Source of the DNA: Thermoclostridium sp036562185
GTDB lineage: Bacteria; Bacillota; Clostridia; DSM-8532
Direction of reading: 5' to 3'
NCBI GenBank assembly: GCA_036562185.1
Contig: DATCKN010000061.1
Span: 1-64,000, forward strand
Length of the DNA: 64,000 nt
The position numbers and the translations under genes were made by a program. Shown piece by piece: positions 17,559 to 26,249 of the stretch. Every line of letters starts with the position of its first letter. Positions within the stretch are counted from its first letter, which is position 1. Below the pieces are notes generated by a model. It saw nothing but the letters and a program-made list of their open reading frames with translations, did not search any database and was not told the DNA's origin.

Positions 17559-18773
17559 TCAGTAATTTACATTCATTTTTACAACCAGTGCTTTCTCTCC
17601 CATAAATGCCCTGTCACAACTCATACCAATAAAATCATCCCCGAAAATCTCATACAGGTTTCCTGAAATATTGAATTCTGGCAGCTTTCCAATTATTTTT
17701 TCACCGTCTGTCAGGTAAGCCATCTGTACCGGCGATGCAAAATCCCCGGAGCTTGTATAATCTCCGCCGCTGGCCATAATTACCAGTATTGCCGGGCCAC
17801 CGTTAATAAGTTCCTTTAATGTCTTTTTTCCGGGGACGATAGATAAATCAGCACTTGATAAAGACGGGACTTCATCATAATCCCCTGAAGCAGAACCGGT
17901 TAACGGCATTGAAAACCTTTTGGCATTCATCTTGTCGGTATATGCCTTCTCAATTACTCCGTTCCTGACCAGGTAATACACATCATCTTTCTGGGTGACA
18001 CCTTCGGTATCAAAGAAAGGTGTGTGGTATTTTTCTTCAGTTCTGTCCTGGATAATATGTAAATCAGAATTGAATACTTTAGTGTTAATTTTATTGCAGA
18101 ATAATGATGTGCCAAAGCCAATCTGTTCCCCGTTAAGGGATTCATTTATTTTTGACAGTAACATTCCCGGTTCCACTATAACAGGAATTTTTCCCTGCTG
18201 GGGCAGGCTAACTTCGTTTCTGAACGCATCCAGAAACATTCTTGCGTCTTCAATGAATTCTTTTTTCTGCAGCGTCCTGCCCTGCCTGATTAATCCGCTG
18301 TCAATTATATTAATGGAATCCCTGTGCTTAACCAGAAGCACATATTCGATAGTTTTGTCATAATTAACATAATCCAGTCCCGCATCATTTTTAAGTGATA
18401 TTTCTGATTCGCATATATTGATCTTATGACTGAATATAAAGTCAGGATATTCTGAATTAAGAGTTTTCAGCAAATCCTCCATTTCTTTGATAAATTCTTC
18501 ATCACTGATGTTGAGCTGTCTTAAGTCTCTGACACGCTTTCTGTTTTTCTCGGGTTCAAATGGATATGGAATTTGATCCTTCAATCTTTCTTCGGCCTCA
18601 GCCCATGTTTTTTCGGTTGGCTCGCCAAAAGTCCCCGCAACACCTATGAATCCATTATCATATACCCTGCATCCACTTTTCATGATTGATTTTTTTCTTA
18701 CAGAATCAATGGCACTGTTTGTTATGTTAATTGATGTCTCACGCACGGTTTTCTGGTATAGTTCCCTTATCAT
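17559..18773 (-). CDS. TldE/PmbA-family metalloprotease subunit
   Basis: A 404-residue TldD/PmbA fold protein without the HExxxH metal motif, as expected for the TldE-like partner. Family blocks include ARMFLDAFRNEVSLPQQG, GFGTSLFCNKINTKVFNSDL, a TPFFDTEGVTQKDDVYYLVR strand and the C-terminal SPVQMAYLTDG followed by KLPEFNISGNLYEIFGDD. TldD/TldE heterodimers digest unfolded peptides and mature some peptide antibiotics. The ATG lies 12 bases after tldD, so the two are translated as a pair. It is diverged from the enterobacterial form, so the substrate is open. Confidence 0.82.
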   Translation of the reverse strand: MIRELYQKTVRETSINITNSAIDSVRKKSIMKSGCRVYDNGFIGVAGTFGEPTEKTWAEAEERLKDQIPYPFEPEKNRKRVRDLRQLNISDEEFIKEMEDLLKTLNSEYPDFIFSHKINICESEISLKNDAGLDYVNYDKTIEYVLLVKHRDSINIIDSGLIRQGRTLQKKEFIEDARMFLDAFRNEVSLPQQGKIPVIVEPGMLLSKINESLNGEQIGFGTSLFCNKINTKVFNSDLHIIQDRTEEKYHTPFFDTEGVTQKDDVYYLVRNGVIEKAYTDKMNAKRFSMPLTGSASGDYDEVPSLSSADLSIVPGKKTLKELINGGPAILVIMASGGDYTSSGDFASPVQMAYLTDGEKIIGKLPEFNISGNLYEIFGDDFIGMSCDRAFMGEKALVVKMNVNY

Positions 18774-18785
18774 TTAAAAACCCCC

Positions 18786-20123
18786 TTATTGCACGTTAAT
18801 ACCATGTACACGAATGTACGGGCCGCCAAAACCAACACTTAGCGGAAATTGCTCCATTTTCCCGCAACCTCCCAGCGGGAAAGAAAATAATTCAACTTCA
18901 TTGGAAAAACCGTCAATTTCATGCAGAGTTTTCATTACATTTCCCGTTATAACCGAAATTCTTACCGGTTCGGCAATGCGTCCGTTGCGTATCATATATG
19001 CTTTTCTCGGAGCTATTGTAAAAGTGGTCATTCCTGAACCATGTTTTATATCTTCAATATAAATTCCTTCATCAATACTCTTTATCAGTTCGTCCTTCGT
19101 CTGATTTCCTGCCTCTATATATGTTGTCGTCATCCGCACTATGGGCTCATATTCAAAACTTACAGCCCTGGCATTACCGGTTAATTCTTCATCGAGAGCC
19201 ACTGCAGTATTGCAGCTGTGAAGCCTTCCTGTCAATACCCCGTTTTTAATTATGTAGTTTTTCCTGCCTCGCGTACCTTCATCATCAAACGGTACATAAC
19301 CCGCGCCTGGAATGAGTCCGGTTTCAATTATGTTCAGGCTCGTGGAGCCGACAACTTTTCCGATAGTCCATTCCCTTTTCATTGTTTCGTCGCCAACCAT
19401 GAAGTCCGACTCACTTTTGTGGCCAAAACTTTCATGGGCAAAAACGCCCGTAACAACGGGAGAAAGCACACAGGTATAAACTCCTGGTTTTACCGGCACG
19501 GCCTGTGTACAGTATTCCAGATCCTTTTTTAATTCTTCTCTTACTTCATCCTGCCTGTTTGCAAGCTCATTGAAATACATTTTATAAATATCCTTGCTGC
19601 CGTTATGCGGTACATCTCCCTCCTGCATCCTGTACCTGACAGTTACACAGCAGTATTGAGCGTCAAATTTCACATCGGTTCCTTTTGAAGATATAATATG
19701 CTTTTCTGTGTACTTATCAAGATAATATATCTGCGACATTTTTACCTGGGGGAATTCTTTTACAACAGGTACATATGAATTAAGGAGATCATGCTTATCT
19801 TCGATGCTGACTTTTGAAACGTTTGAATCTTGATACCGTAACAGCGTTTCCCTATTTATTTCAAATTTCTTAACAATCGGATCATCATATATTGAAGGGT
19901 TGGGCTTTGCCATTTTCGCAAGGTTGTCTATTTCTTTCTGCAGGTTGGAAATATCGGTTGTTGCACCGTAAAACCATCTTGTTCCGTCATAAATTCTAAT
20001 CAACGCACCTTTTTCTTCCTTGATTTTCTTTTGCTTAAGCTGGAAATTCTCAACCAGGATTGTTGTTTTATATACTGTTTCAATCCTTACATCTGTATAA
20101 AGATCCTTTGGGAATTGTATCAT
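18786..20123 (-). CDS. TldD-family metalloprotease, catalytic subunit
   Basis: A 445-residue TldD/PmbA protein with the zinc motif HESFGH in VTGVFAHESFGHKSESD, followed by the GTRGRKNYIIKNGVLTGRLH block and the C-terminal GGCGKMEQFPLSVGFGGPYI. Together with the next gene it should form the TldD-TldE protease. The ATG has AAAGGGGGTC upstream. A promoter with a perfect palindrome in its spacer lies 35-63 bases before the start, so the pair is probably repressor-controlled. No peptide precursor or maturation enzyme lies nearby, so a general peptidase role is more likely than bacteriocin maturation. Confidence 0.85.
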   Translation of the reverse strand: MIQFPKDLYTDVRIETVYKTTILVENFQLKQKKIKEEKGALIRIYDGTRWFYGATTDISNLQKEIDNLAKMAKPNPSIYDDPIVKKFEINRETLLRYQDSNVSKVSIEDKHDLLNSYVPVVKEFPQVKMSQIYYLDKYTEKHIISSKGTDVKFDAQYCCVTVRYRMQEGDVPHNGSKDIYKMYFNELANRQDEVREELKKDLEYCTQAVPVKPGVYTCVLSPVVTGVFAHESFGHKSESDFMVGDETMKREWTIGKVVGSTSLNIIETGLIPGAGYVPFDDEGTRGRKNYIIKNGVLTGRLHSCNTAVALDEELTGNARAVSFEYEPIVRMTTTYIEAGNQTKDELIKSIDEGIYIEDIKHGSGMTTFTIAPRKAYMIRNGRIAEPVRISVITGNVMKTLHEIDGFSNEVELFSFPLGGCGKMEQFPLSVGFGGPYIRVHGINVQ

Positions 20124-20157
20124 TTAATGACCCCCTTTTATATTAGTCAGGTTTAAT

Positions 20158-20186
20158 AATTTAGTCGGCATTTCATGCCGAATCAA
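20158..20186 (-). promoter_or_regulatory. tldDE promoter with palindromic operator in the spacer
   Basis: TTGATT (20181-20186) and TAAATT (20158-20163) flank a 17-base spacer. The perfect palindrome TCGGCATTTCATGCCGA (arms of six, centre of five) occupies 20065+100 to 20181, that is 20165-20181, and so almost exactly fills the spacer. A bound dimer there would cover the promoter. Confidence 0.55.
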
Positions 20187-20213
20187 TTCTTCCTTAAAGC
20201 AGCATAGCAATTA

Positions 20214-20242
20214 TTGTTTCTATATATTACTAATTCTATAAT
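20214..20242 (+). promoter_or_regulatory. Promoter for the small secreted protein gene
   Basis: TTGTTT (20214-20219), a 17-base spacer and a perfect TATAAT (20237-20242) on the plus strand, divergent from the tldD promoter 28 bases away. The leader to the ATG is about 108 bases. Confidence 0.6.
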
Positions 20243-20357
20243 ACTATTTTTAATAAAACAATATAAATAAAAAAATTAACATATTCTGGCTGTAACATAT
20301 TTACATGCAAAGCAAAAGGATTCAAGGTAATAATACATAAGGAAAGGAGATGATTAA

Positions 20358-20855
20358 ATGAAGGTTTTTGAAATTATGTCGGCTTCTGTGTTACCAATAT
20401 TTCTTTCAGCCAATTTAGCCTTTACAACGCTGGATTTACCCTGTTTAACGGTGCAATACTCTCACAATTACCTGGTGGAAAATGAATCAATATCGGCAAG
20501 AGAAACTGAACAGGATCCAATAAAAAGGCTCCAGGGTAAAAAAGAAAAGATTCAAAAGCTTTTTGACGAAGGAAAACTTACCAGGGAAGAGGCAGAGGCA
20601 AAAATCCGGCAGATAGATGAAAAAATCAAAAAAATCGAGGAATTTAACAAGCTTCCGCTGAATAAGAAAAAAGAGAAGCTGATTGAAAATTTCAGGAACT
20701 TCACCGATGACATGGTCAAAAAGGGAAAAATAACACGGGAAAGAGCCGATGAGCTTTTAAAAGAATATGAAAGTAAGGTAAATCAATGGGACGGCAGCGG
20801 AAAACCGCCAATGTTCAAAAAAGGGCGAAAATGCCCGTTAAAGAAAAAGAATTAA
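20358..20855 (+). CDS. Small secreted or membrane-tethered helical protein, unknown function
   Basis: One of the few plus-strand genes. The 165-residue product has a hydrophobic N terminus (MKVFEIMSASVLPIFLSANL) that may be a signal peptide. A charged helical part follows with two copies of a short hairpin motif: DEGKLTREEAEAKI near 72-85 and KKGKITRERADELL near 119-132. This pattern recalls SHOCT- and DUF2680-like repeats. The tail is very basic (MFKKGRKCPLKKKN). The ribosome site AAAGGAGATGATTAA is strong. Function is unknown; a cell-envelope role is a guess from the signal peptide. Confidence 0.75.
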   Translation: MKVFEIMSASVLPIFLSANLAFTTLDLPCLTVQYSHNYLVENESISARETEQDPIKRLQGKKEKIQKLFDEGKLTREEAEAKIRQIDEKIKKIEEFNKLPLNKKKEKLIENFRNFTDDMVKKGKITRERADELLKEYESKVNQWDGSGKPPMFKKGRKCPLKKKN

Positions 20856-20911
20856 TATCAAGCCTATTGCTCAAGCGAGTACTTGAGGGTAACCGTTCAA
20901 TCATCTCCTTG

Positions 20912-20933
20912 GGGATCCGAATAAGCGGATCCC
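20912..20933. terminator. Hairpin between convergent genes
   Basis: GGGATCCG and CGGATCCC (20912-20919 and 20926-20933) pair perfectly around a six-base loop between the convergent small protein gene and xerD. Neither strand has a clear T-run after it, so termination may be weak. Confidence 0.45.
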
Positions 20934-20978
20934 TTCCCATATATTCCCAAATAAAGATATATACTACAATAAGCAAAA

Positions 20979-21830
20979 TTACATATTTCCGCTGACTATT
21001 TGAAGGTAAACCTGTGTTGATGATATGTCTGAATGCCCAAGCATCATTTGTACATCTTTCAGGTTTTGCCCTCTCTGGACAAGGTGTGCTGCAAAAGAAT
21101 GCCTGAGAGTATGCGGTGTAATATCTTTGTTTATATTGGCTTTTGACGTATAGTACTTTACTATTTTCCAAAACCCCTGCCTTGTAAGCCGGTTTCCGTT
21201 TGTATTCACAAACAAAGCCTGCTCATTTTTACTTTTCAGCATAAACGGCCTTACTTTTTCAAGATACTCTTTCATCACATCAATGCATTTTTTGGATATT
21301 GGTATGGTACGTTCCCTGTTGCTGTTTCTGCATCTCAAGGAATAATTCTGGAGATCCAGATCAGATACATCCAGTGAAATAAGCTCCGATACCCTGATAC
21401 CCGTTGAATATAAAAGTTCAAGCATTGCCCTGTCCCGAACTCCCTTAAGTCCCATCTTTTTTGGCTGGTTTAAGAGAATTTCAACCTCTTCGACAGAAAG
21501 TATCTGGGGTATCTTTTTTTCAACTTTTGGTGATTCTACGCCTATCGTTGGATTTCCTTTCATAAAATCATGAGATATCAGAAACCTGTAAAATGCCCTG
21601 ATTGATGCAAGACTCCTGGATATAGTGGTAATGGCTCTGCCCTGGCTGTTCTGATATTTCATATAAGTGGATATTGTAGTCTTATTGCTTTGCTGGATAT
21701 TCTTAACATTCATTTCCTGTAAAAACATAATATACTGTTCAATATCCCTTTGGTAAGACATCAGCGTATTCTGGGAAAGCTTCTTCTCATCTCTCAAATA
21801 CTGAATAAACGCTTTAACCAAATTCTCCAT
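20979..21830 (-). CDS. xerD: Tyrosine recombinase, XerD-like, short C terminus
   Basis: A 283-residue XerC/XerD-type recombinase. The N-terminal SAM-like DNA-binding domain (FIQYLRDEKKLSQNTLMSYQ) precedes the catalytic domain with Arg in STGIRVSELISLD, HTLRHSFAAH and GHSDISSTQVY. The nucleophile tyrosine is present, but the protein stops nine residues later (LQIVSGNM), whereas typical XerD has about twenty more residues including the exchange helix. The start is ATG 21828-21830 behind GGGGTG. It sits beside housekeeping genes with no phage or integron nearby, so chromosome dimer resolution is the best guess. Confidence 0.82.
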   Translation of the reverse strand: MENLVKAFIQYLRDEKKLSQNTLMSYQRDIEQYIMFLQEMNVKNIQQSNKTTISTYMKYQNSQGRAITTISRSLASIRAFYRFLISHDFMKGNPTIGVESPKVEKKIPQILSVEEVEILLNQPKKMGLKGVRDRAMLELLYSTGIRVSELISLDVSDLDLQNYSLRCRNSNRERTIPISKKCIDVMKEYLEKVRPFMLKSKNEQALFVNTNGNRLTRQGFWKIVKYYTSKANINKDITPHTLRHSFAAHLVQRGQNLKDVQMMLGHSDISSTQVYLQIVSGNM

Positions 21831-22067
21831 TGATTTTATCACCCCTGAATATTCAAACTATTACTTATTCTACCGGTACGGGCATAATCTGGGACAGAAA
21901 ATTATGTTAAGATTAGTGAGCCCCTGCGTCATTAAGAATTATTCACAGAGTAACGGGGTTCTAAACTAATGCAGTATATGTCAAAGCTTCCATAATCAGT
22001 ATACATGAAGATGTCTATGTAGTATTGACAAATATTAATTTACCACTTAATTCATTTTTATGCAAAC

Positions 22068-22619
22068 TTAACTTATTTTATACTCACCTTTTTTTATTTT
22101 ATCTGCAAGAAAAATACCAATAATAGTCTTGGCATCCGTAATCTTCCCATTTTCAATCATTGATAACAACTCAGAGATCTCATATTCTTTGCAGGATATG
22201 AATTCATCTTCATCCGGATTTGCCTTTTTCTTAGTCAGATCGGTCGCAACAAACATATGAAGCACTTCATCAGAAAAGCCCGGTGTTGAATGGATTGATA
22301 ATACCTTGGTCAATTTCCCGGCAATATACCCGGTTTCCTCCTGTAGCTCCCTTTTTGCACATTCTTCAGGGGGTTCACCTGCATCAAGCTTCCCAGCAGG
22401 CAATTCAATAGATATCATTTCACATGGCTTTCTGTATTGTTCAACCATAATTATTTTGCCGTCACCGGTAACAGGCACTATCACTGAAGCGCCCGGGTGC
22501 CGTACAATATCTCTTGTACTTACCTTTCCGTTTGGCAAAACAACTGTGACCTTGTCAACATTAATTATGTTTCCGGTATACATTCTCTCTTCTTTAACTG
22601 TTTTCTCATAATAATTCAT
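22068..22619 (-). CDS. nudF: ADP-ribose pyrophosphatase-like Nudix hydrolase
   Basis: A 183-residue Nudix protein. The Nudix box reads GKLDAGEPPEECAKRELQEE then TGY, with all catalytic glutamates. The preceding EQYRKPCEMISIELPAG block is typical of ADP-ribose pyrophosphatases, which cleave ADP-ribose to AMP and ribose 5-phosphate. The start is ATG 22617-22619 with GGGAG seven bases upstream; a TTG two codons earlier overlaps that site. It lies two bases after the rnhA stop in a tight run of genes from ruvC to xerD. Confidence 0.88.
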   Translation of the reverse strand: MNYYEKTVKEERMYTGNIINVDKVTVVLPNGKVSTRDIVRHPGASVIVPVTGDGKIIMVEQYRKPCEMISIELPAGKLDAGEPPEECAKRELQEETGYIAGKLTKVLSIHSTPGFSDEVLHMFVATDLTKKKANPDEDEFISCKEYEISELLSMIENGKITDAKTIIGIFLADKIKKGEYKIS

Positions 22620-22621
22620 GT

Positions 22622-23071
22622 TCAATCTCCCTTTTCTGCTTTTGATATTTCACCCGTTGCCAGTTTATCGCAGCGGTTGTTGTACTCATTATCCGAATGG
22701 CCTTTTACTTTTATCCATTGTATCCTGTGCTTTTGAATTAATCTGTCCAGTTCCTGCCACAAATCGGCATTCTTTAGCTCCTCTTTTTTTTCGCCCCTTG
22801 ACCATCCGTTTTTCTTCCAGTCATCTATCCAGCCCTGCTGGAAAGCATTAATAACATATGCACTGTCACTGTATAATTTAACACTGCATGGTTCTTTCAA
22901 CGCCTTTAGTCCCTCAATGACCGCTTTTAACTCCATCCTGTTGTTCGTGGTTTGCTCTTCAAATCCCGACAATTCCTTCTCTATGCCTTTATAAATGAGG
23001 ATCACGCCCCATCCTCCCTTGCCGGGGTTGCCTGAGCATGCTCCATCGGTATATATCTCAACTTCTTTCAT
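22622..23071 (-). CDS. rnhA: Ribonuclease HI
   Basis: A 149-residue RNase H that cuts RNA in RNA-DNA hybrids. The catalytic carboxylates are visible: Asp8 in YTDGACSGNPG, Glu in TTNNRMELKAVIEGL, Asp in LYSDSAYVINAF and Asp in NNRCDKLATG. The basic protrusion KKNGWSRGEKKEELKN is present. Its ATG overlaps the proC stop by four bases (ATGA), so the two are translationally coupled. Confidence 0.95.
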   Translation of the reverse strand: MKEVEIYTDGACSGNPGKGGWGVILIYKGIEKELSGFEEQTTNNRMELKAVIEGLKALKEPCSVKLYSDSAYVINAFQQGWIDDWKKNGWSRGEKKEELKNADLWQELDRLIQKHRIQWIKVKGHSDNEYNNRCDKLATGEISKAEKGD

Positions 23072-23880
23072 TTATCCATACCTCTGCTGATTTCAATTGC
23101 TCGTCCTGTGCATTCCTTCATAGCTGTCATGATTACACTTCTGAAGCCTTTCTCTTCCAATGCATAAACAGCATTAATAGTTGTACCTGCAGGAGAACAT
23201 ACCATATCCTTTAATTCAGCCGGATGTTTTTGTGTTTCAAGGACCATCCTGGCAGAACCTGATACAGCCTGTGCTGCAAGCCTGTAACTAACATTCCGCG
23301 GGATTCCTGACTGGACTGCGGCGTCTGCCATAGCCTCAATCATCATAAAAATGTATGCGGGACTGCTCGATGTAAGCGCTGTCACCTGACACATTAAAGA
23401 TTCGTCCAACTCTTCAGCATAGCCTACACAACTGAAAATATCCATGACCAGTTTCTTTTCATCAGAAGTGACATTATCACCAAAAGAAACAATCGTAACG
23501 CCTTCACGGACAAGTGCAGCTATATTTGGCATCGTTCTTACGATTTTTTTATCTTCACCAAGTATTTTAGTGTAGTATTCTATTGTAAGGCCAACTGCCA
23601 CAGAAACAAAAACTGTGTTTTTGGACAGCGTTTTTTTGCATTCTTTCAGTACGTTTTCCATATGATGAGGTTTTACCGCAACTACTACAACATCACATTG
23701 TTTTGACAGTTCCTGAACTGACGGCATTATATTTATCGAATACTGTTTTGCCAACTGTTCTGTTATTTGTGTATTTAAATCATAAGCATATATTTCATAT
23801 TCCCGTTCGCTGCTGCATAGCCCTTTAATTAATGCTCCTCCCATATTTCCGGTTCCAATTATTCCTACTTTTATACTCAT
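23068..23880 (-). CDS. proC: Pyrroline-5-carboxylate reductase
   Basis: This 270-residue enzyme carries out the last step of proline synthesis, reducing pyrroline-5-carboxylate with NAD(P)H. The Rossmann motif GIIGTGNMGGALIKGL is at the N terminus, followed by VVVVAVKPHHM and VRTMPNIAALVREG. The C-terminal signature is LTSSSPAYIFMMIEAMADAA and DMVCSPAGTTINAV. The start is ATG 23878-23880 behind GGAGGT; seven more codons are open upstream but precede that site. The stop overlaps rnhA. Confidence 0.94.
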   Translation of the reverse strand: MSIKVGIIGTGNMGGALIKGLCSSEREYEIYAYDLNTQITEQLAKQYSINIMPSVQELSKQCDVVVVAVKPHHMENVLKECKKTLSKNTVFVSVAVGLTIEYYTKILGEDKKIVRTMPNIAALVREGVTIVSFGDNVTSDEKKLVMDIFSCVGYAEELDESLMCQVTALTSSSPAYIFMMIEAMADAAVQSGIPRNVSYRLAAQAVSGSARMVLETQKHPAELKDMVCSPAGTTINAVYALEEKGFRSVIMTAMKECTGRAIEISRGMDK

Positions 23881-23903
23881 TTGTCTACCTCCAAACATCA
23901 TGG

Positions 23904-24923
23904 CTAATAGATCAGGCTAATCTGATCTCCCTGTTCGGGCTCAATGTTTAAATGATCATATGCAAGACGGGTTGCCTTTCTTCCCCGGGGTGTTTTTTGC
24001 AAAAAGCCTATTTGCATCAGGTAAGGTTCATAAACGTCTTCAATTGTGTCCGCCTCTTCGCCGGTTGCCGCTGCCAGCGTTTCCAGGCCGACAGGCCCGC
24101 CTCCGAATTTTTCAATTATGCATAATAGCAAATTCCTGTCGGTGCGATCAAGTCCTATTTCATCAACTTCAAGAGCATCAAGGCCATACCGGGTAATATC
24201 CAGATCAATTCTGCCACTGGAATGAACCTGCGCAAAATCCCGTATTCTTTTTAATAACCTGTTAGCTATTCTCGGCGTTCCTCTTGATCTGGAGGCAATT
24301 TCTATTGCTGCATCATCATCAATTTCTATATTCAATATACCTGCCGATCGCTTGACAATCTGTTTCAGTTCCTCAGGAGTGTACAATTCCAGGCGGTTAA
24401 TGATTCCGAACCTGTCTCTTAAAGGTGATGTCAGAAGGCCGGCTCTTGTGGTTGCACCTATCAGTGTAAATTTTGACAGCTCAAGGCGTATTGAACGGGC
24501 ACTTGGCCCCTTTCCGATTATAATATCCAAAGCATAATCTTCCATTGCAGGGTAAAGAATCTCCTCTACGGCACGGTTCAGGCGATGTATCTCATCAATA
24601 AACAATACATCGAAAGGGCTTAAATTGGTTAAAATTGCAGCCAAATCACCGGGTTTTTCAATGGCAGGTCCGGATGTGACCTTGAAATTAACCCCCATTT
24701 CCCTGGCAATTATGGCTGACAAGGTTGTTTTTCCAAGACCTGGCGGGCCGTATAAAAGCACATGATCCAGGGCATCATTTCTTTGCTTCGCTGCTTCAAT
24801 AAAAACCTTCAGGTTCTCTTTCACCTTATCCTGCCCTATATATTCATCGAATGTTTTTGGCCTAAGACCTGATTCTTCGGAATCCTCCCTGCGAAATTCG
24901 CAGCCCATCAGTCTGTCATCCAA
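23904..24923 (-). CDS. ruvB: Holliday junction branch-migration helicase RuvB
   Basis: This 339-residue AAA+ motor forms hexameric rings that drive branch migration with RuvA. Walker A is LLYGPPGLGKTTL, Walker B LFIDEIHRLNR, sensor 1 LIGATTRAGLL and the arginine finger LRDRFG. A winged-helix DNA-binding domain ends the protein (VYEPYLMQIGFLQKTPRGR). The start is TTG 24921-24923, eight bases after GGAGG, giving the usual MDDRLMGCEFR opening. The alternative TTG at 24959 overlaps ruvA and lacks a site. Confidence 0.95.
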   Translation of the reverse strand: MDDRLMGCEFRREDSEESGLRPKTFDEYIGQDKVKENLKVFIEAAKQRNDALDHVLLYGPPGLGKTTLSAIIAREMGVNFKVTSGPAIEKPGDLAAILTNLSPFDVLFIDEIHRLNRAVEEILYPAMEDYALDIIIGKGPSARSIRLELSKFTLIGATTRAGLLTSPLRDRFGIINRLELYTPEELKQIVKRSAGILNIEIDDDAAIEIASRSRGTPRIANRLLKRIRDFAQVHSSGRIDLDITRYGLDALEVDEIGLDRTDRNLLLCIIEKFGGGPVGLETLAAATGEEADTIEDVYEPYLMQIGFLQKTPRGRKATRLAYDHLNIEPEQGDQISLIY

Positions 24924-24948
24924 TGTAAACGCCTCCAAATCTATTAAT

Positions 24949-25548
24949 TTAACCAGCAAGGCTCTTCAGTGCATCCCGTATAATTGATTCAAGATCCTTT
25001 TCCGAATTGTAAACGGAAGACACCGCTGCATTTGCCTGCTGGCTTGAATACCCAAGCATCATCAGAGCACTGACGGCATCGTGGACCTTGTTTTCGGGTT
25101 TTTCGTCAATGCTAACAGTAAGACTTTTAATTTCCTTCCCCTGTTCCTTTTTAAATTTATCCTTAAGTTCCAGAATAATTCGCATGGCTGTTTTTTTGCC
25201 GATTCCGGGCACTTTAACGAAGGCATCTACATCATCGGTCAACACTGCGAGTCCAAATTGAGACGGAGATATATATGAAACCAATGATATGGCCGCCTTC
25301 GGCCCAACGCCTGAAACCTTAAGCAGTTGTTCAAACATTTTCAATTCATCATCGTTTAAAAAACCATATAATGTCCAGCCATCTTCACGAATATGGGCAT
25401 ATGTATATATCTTAACCTCAGATCCTGTTTCAGGAAGCTTCTCAAGAACTGTTAACGGTACATTAACATTAAATCCAATACCACCTGTTTCAACAATAAT
25501 TGACTCATTGTTCCACGCCTGCAGTATTCCTTTGATATAAGCCAGCAT
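24949..25548 (-). CDS. ruvA: Holliday junction DNA helicase subunit RuvA
   Basis: The 199-residue RuvA has an N-terminal OB fold (MLAYIKGILQAWNNESIIVE), two helix-hairpin-helix motifs (LLKVSGVGPKAAISLV and FVKVPGIGKKTAMRIILELK) and a C-terminal RuvB-binding domain (DAVSALMMLGYSSQQANAAV). It binds four-way junctions and loads RuvB. The ATG has AAAGGAG upstream. It is the middle gene of ruvC-ruvA-ruvB. Confidence 0.95.
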   Translation of the reverse strand: MLAYIKGILQAWNNESIIVETGGIGFNVNVPLTVLEKLPETGSEVKIYTYAHIREDGWTLYGFLNDDELKMFEQLLKVSGVGPKAAISLVSYISPSQFGLAVLTDDVDAFVKVPGIGKKTAMRIILELKDKFKKEQGKEIKSLTVSIDEKPENKVHDAVSALMMLGYSSQQANAAVSSVYNSEKDLESIIRDALKSLAG

Positions 25549-25587
25549 AGTGTTCTCCTTTCTGCGGAAGCTACATTATAAATTGCT

Positions 25588-26097
25588 CTATCCTTTGATA
25601 AAAGCCGATTTTAATGCCTTACTCATACTACTATAACTATGAGCATGACATATGGCAACAGCAAGGGCATCCGCTGCATCATCCGGCTTTGGGATCTCCG
25701 GCAGGCCAAGCAGTATCTTAATCATTTGCTGCACCTGTATTTTACTTGCCCTTCCATAACCTGTAACACCTTGTTTTACCTGAATTGGAGTATATTCATA
25801 TACAGGTATGCCTGCACGGGCGGCACATAGAAGCGCAACTCCCCTGCCCTGCCCTACCTGCAGTGCAGTTTTCGCATTGTTATTGAAAAAAAGCTCTTCA
25901 ACTGACATAGTTTCAGGCTTGTACTCATCTATAATATCAACAAGGCTTTTTTCAAGCAAAAGAAGTCTTTGAGGATGTGGAAGATCTGCATTTGTGGTTA
26001 TAACGCCAAAATCCATTACTTTGAACTGGTTGCCAATATAATTCAATACTCCGTATCCGGTTATCGCGAACCCGGGATCAATACCCAGAATAATCAA
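25588..26097 (-). CDS. ruvC: Holliday junction resolvase RuvC
   Basis: The 169-residue endonuclease cuts four-way junctions in recombination. Its acidic active site is visible: Asp7 in ILGIDPGFAITGYG, Glu in MSVEELFFNNNAKTA and the C-terminal aspartates in PKPDDAADALAVAICH. The start is TTG 26095-26097 with AAAGGAGAAG upstream. It is the first gene of ruvCAB. Its leader contains a perfect 14-base-pair inverted repeat (26142-26190). Confidence 0.95.
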   Translation of the reverse strand: MIILGIDPGFAITGYGVLNYIGNQFKVMDFGVITTNADLPHPQRLLLLEKSLVDIIDEYKPETMSVEELFFNNNAKTALQVGQGRGVALLCAARAGIPVYEYTPIQVKQGVTGYGRASKIQVQQMIKILLGLPEIPKPDDAADALAVAICHAHSYSSMSKALKSAFIKG

Positions 26098-26141
26098 TGT
26101 ATCTTCTCCTTTGCATGTTATCCGTATATTATTCAGAATTA

Positions 26142-26190
26142 ATCCAGTTTGTTATTCATGTATATCTCAAGCTGATATAACAAACTGGAT
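26142..26190. repeat. 14-bp inverted repeat between ruvC and argG
   Basis: ATCCAGTTTGTTAT (26142-26155) and its exact complement (26177-26190) flank 21 bases that contain a smaller ATATC/GATAT pair. It lies 45 bases upstream of ruvC and about 60 bases upstream of the argG promoter. Neither side has a T-run, so it reads as a structured ruv leader or a double-strand binding site rather than a terminator. Confidence 0.55.
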
Positions 26191-26249
26191 AAAACTCTGA
26201 AGCAACGGGCTCCAATAATATTTATCGGCTGTTTTAATTTAAAAAAGTA

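Noticed and set aside
20979..21830. Tyrosine recombinase as a sign of a genomic island or phage
   Set aside because: Neighbours on both sides are housekeeping genes, with no phage genes, no tRNA and no flanking direct repeats.
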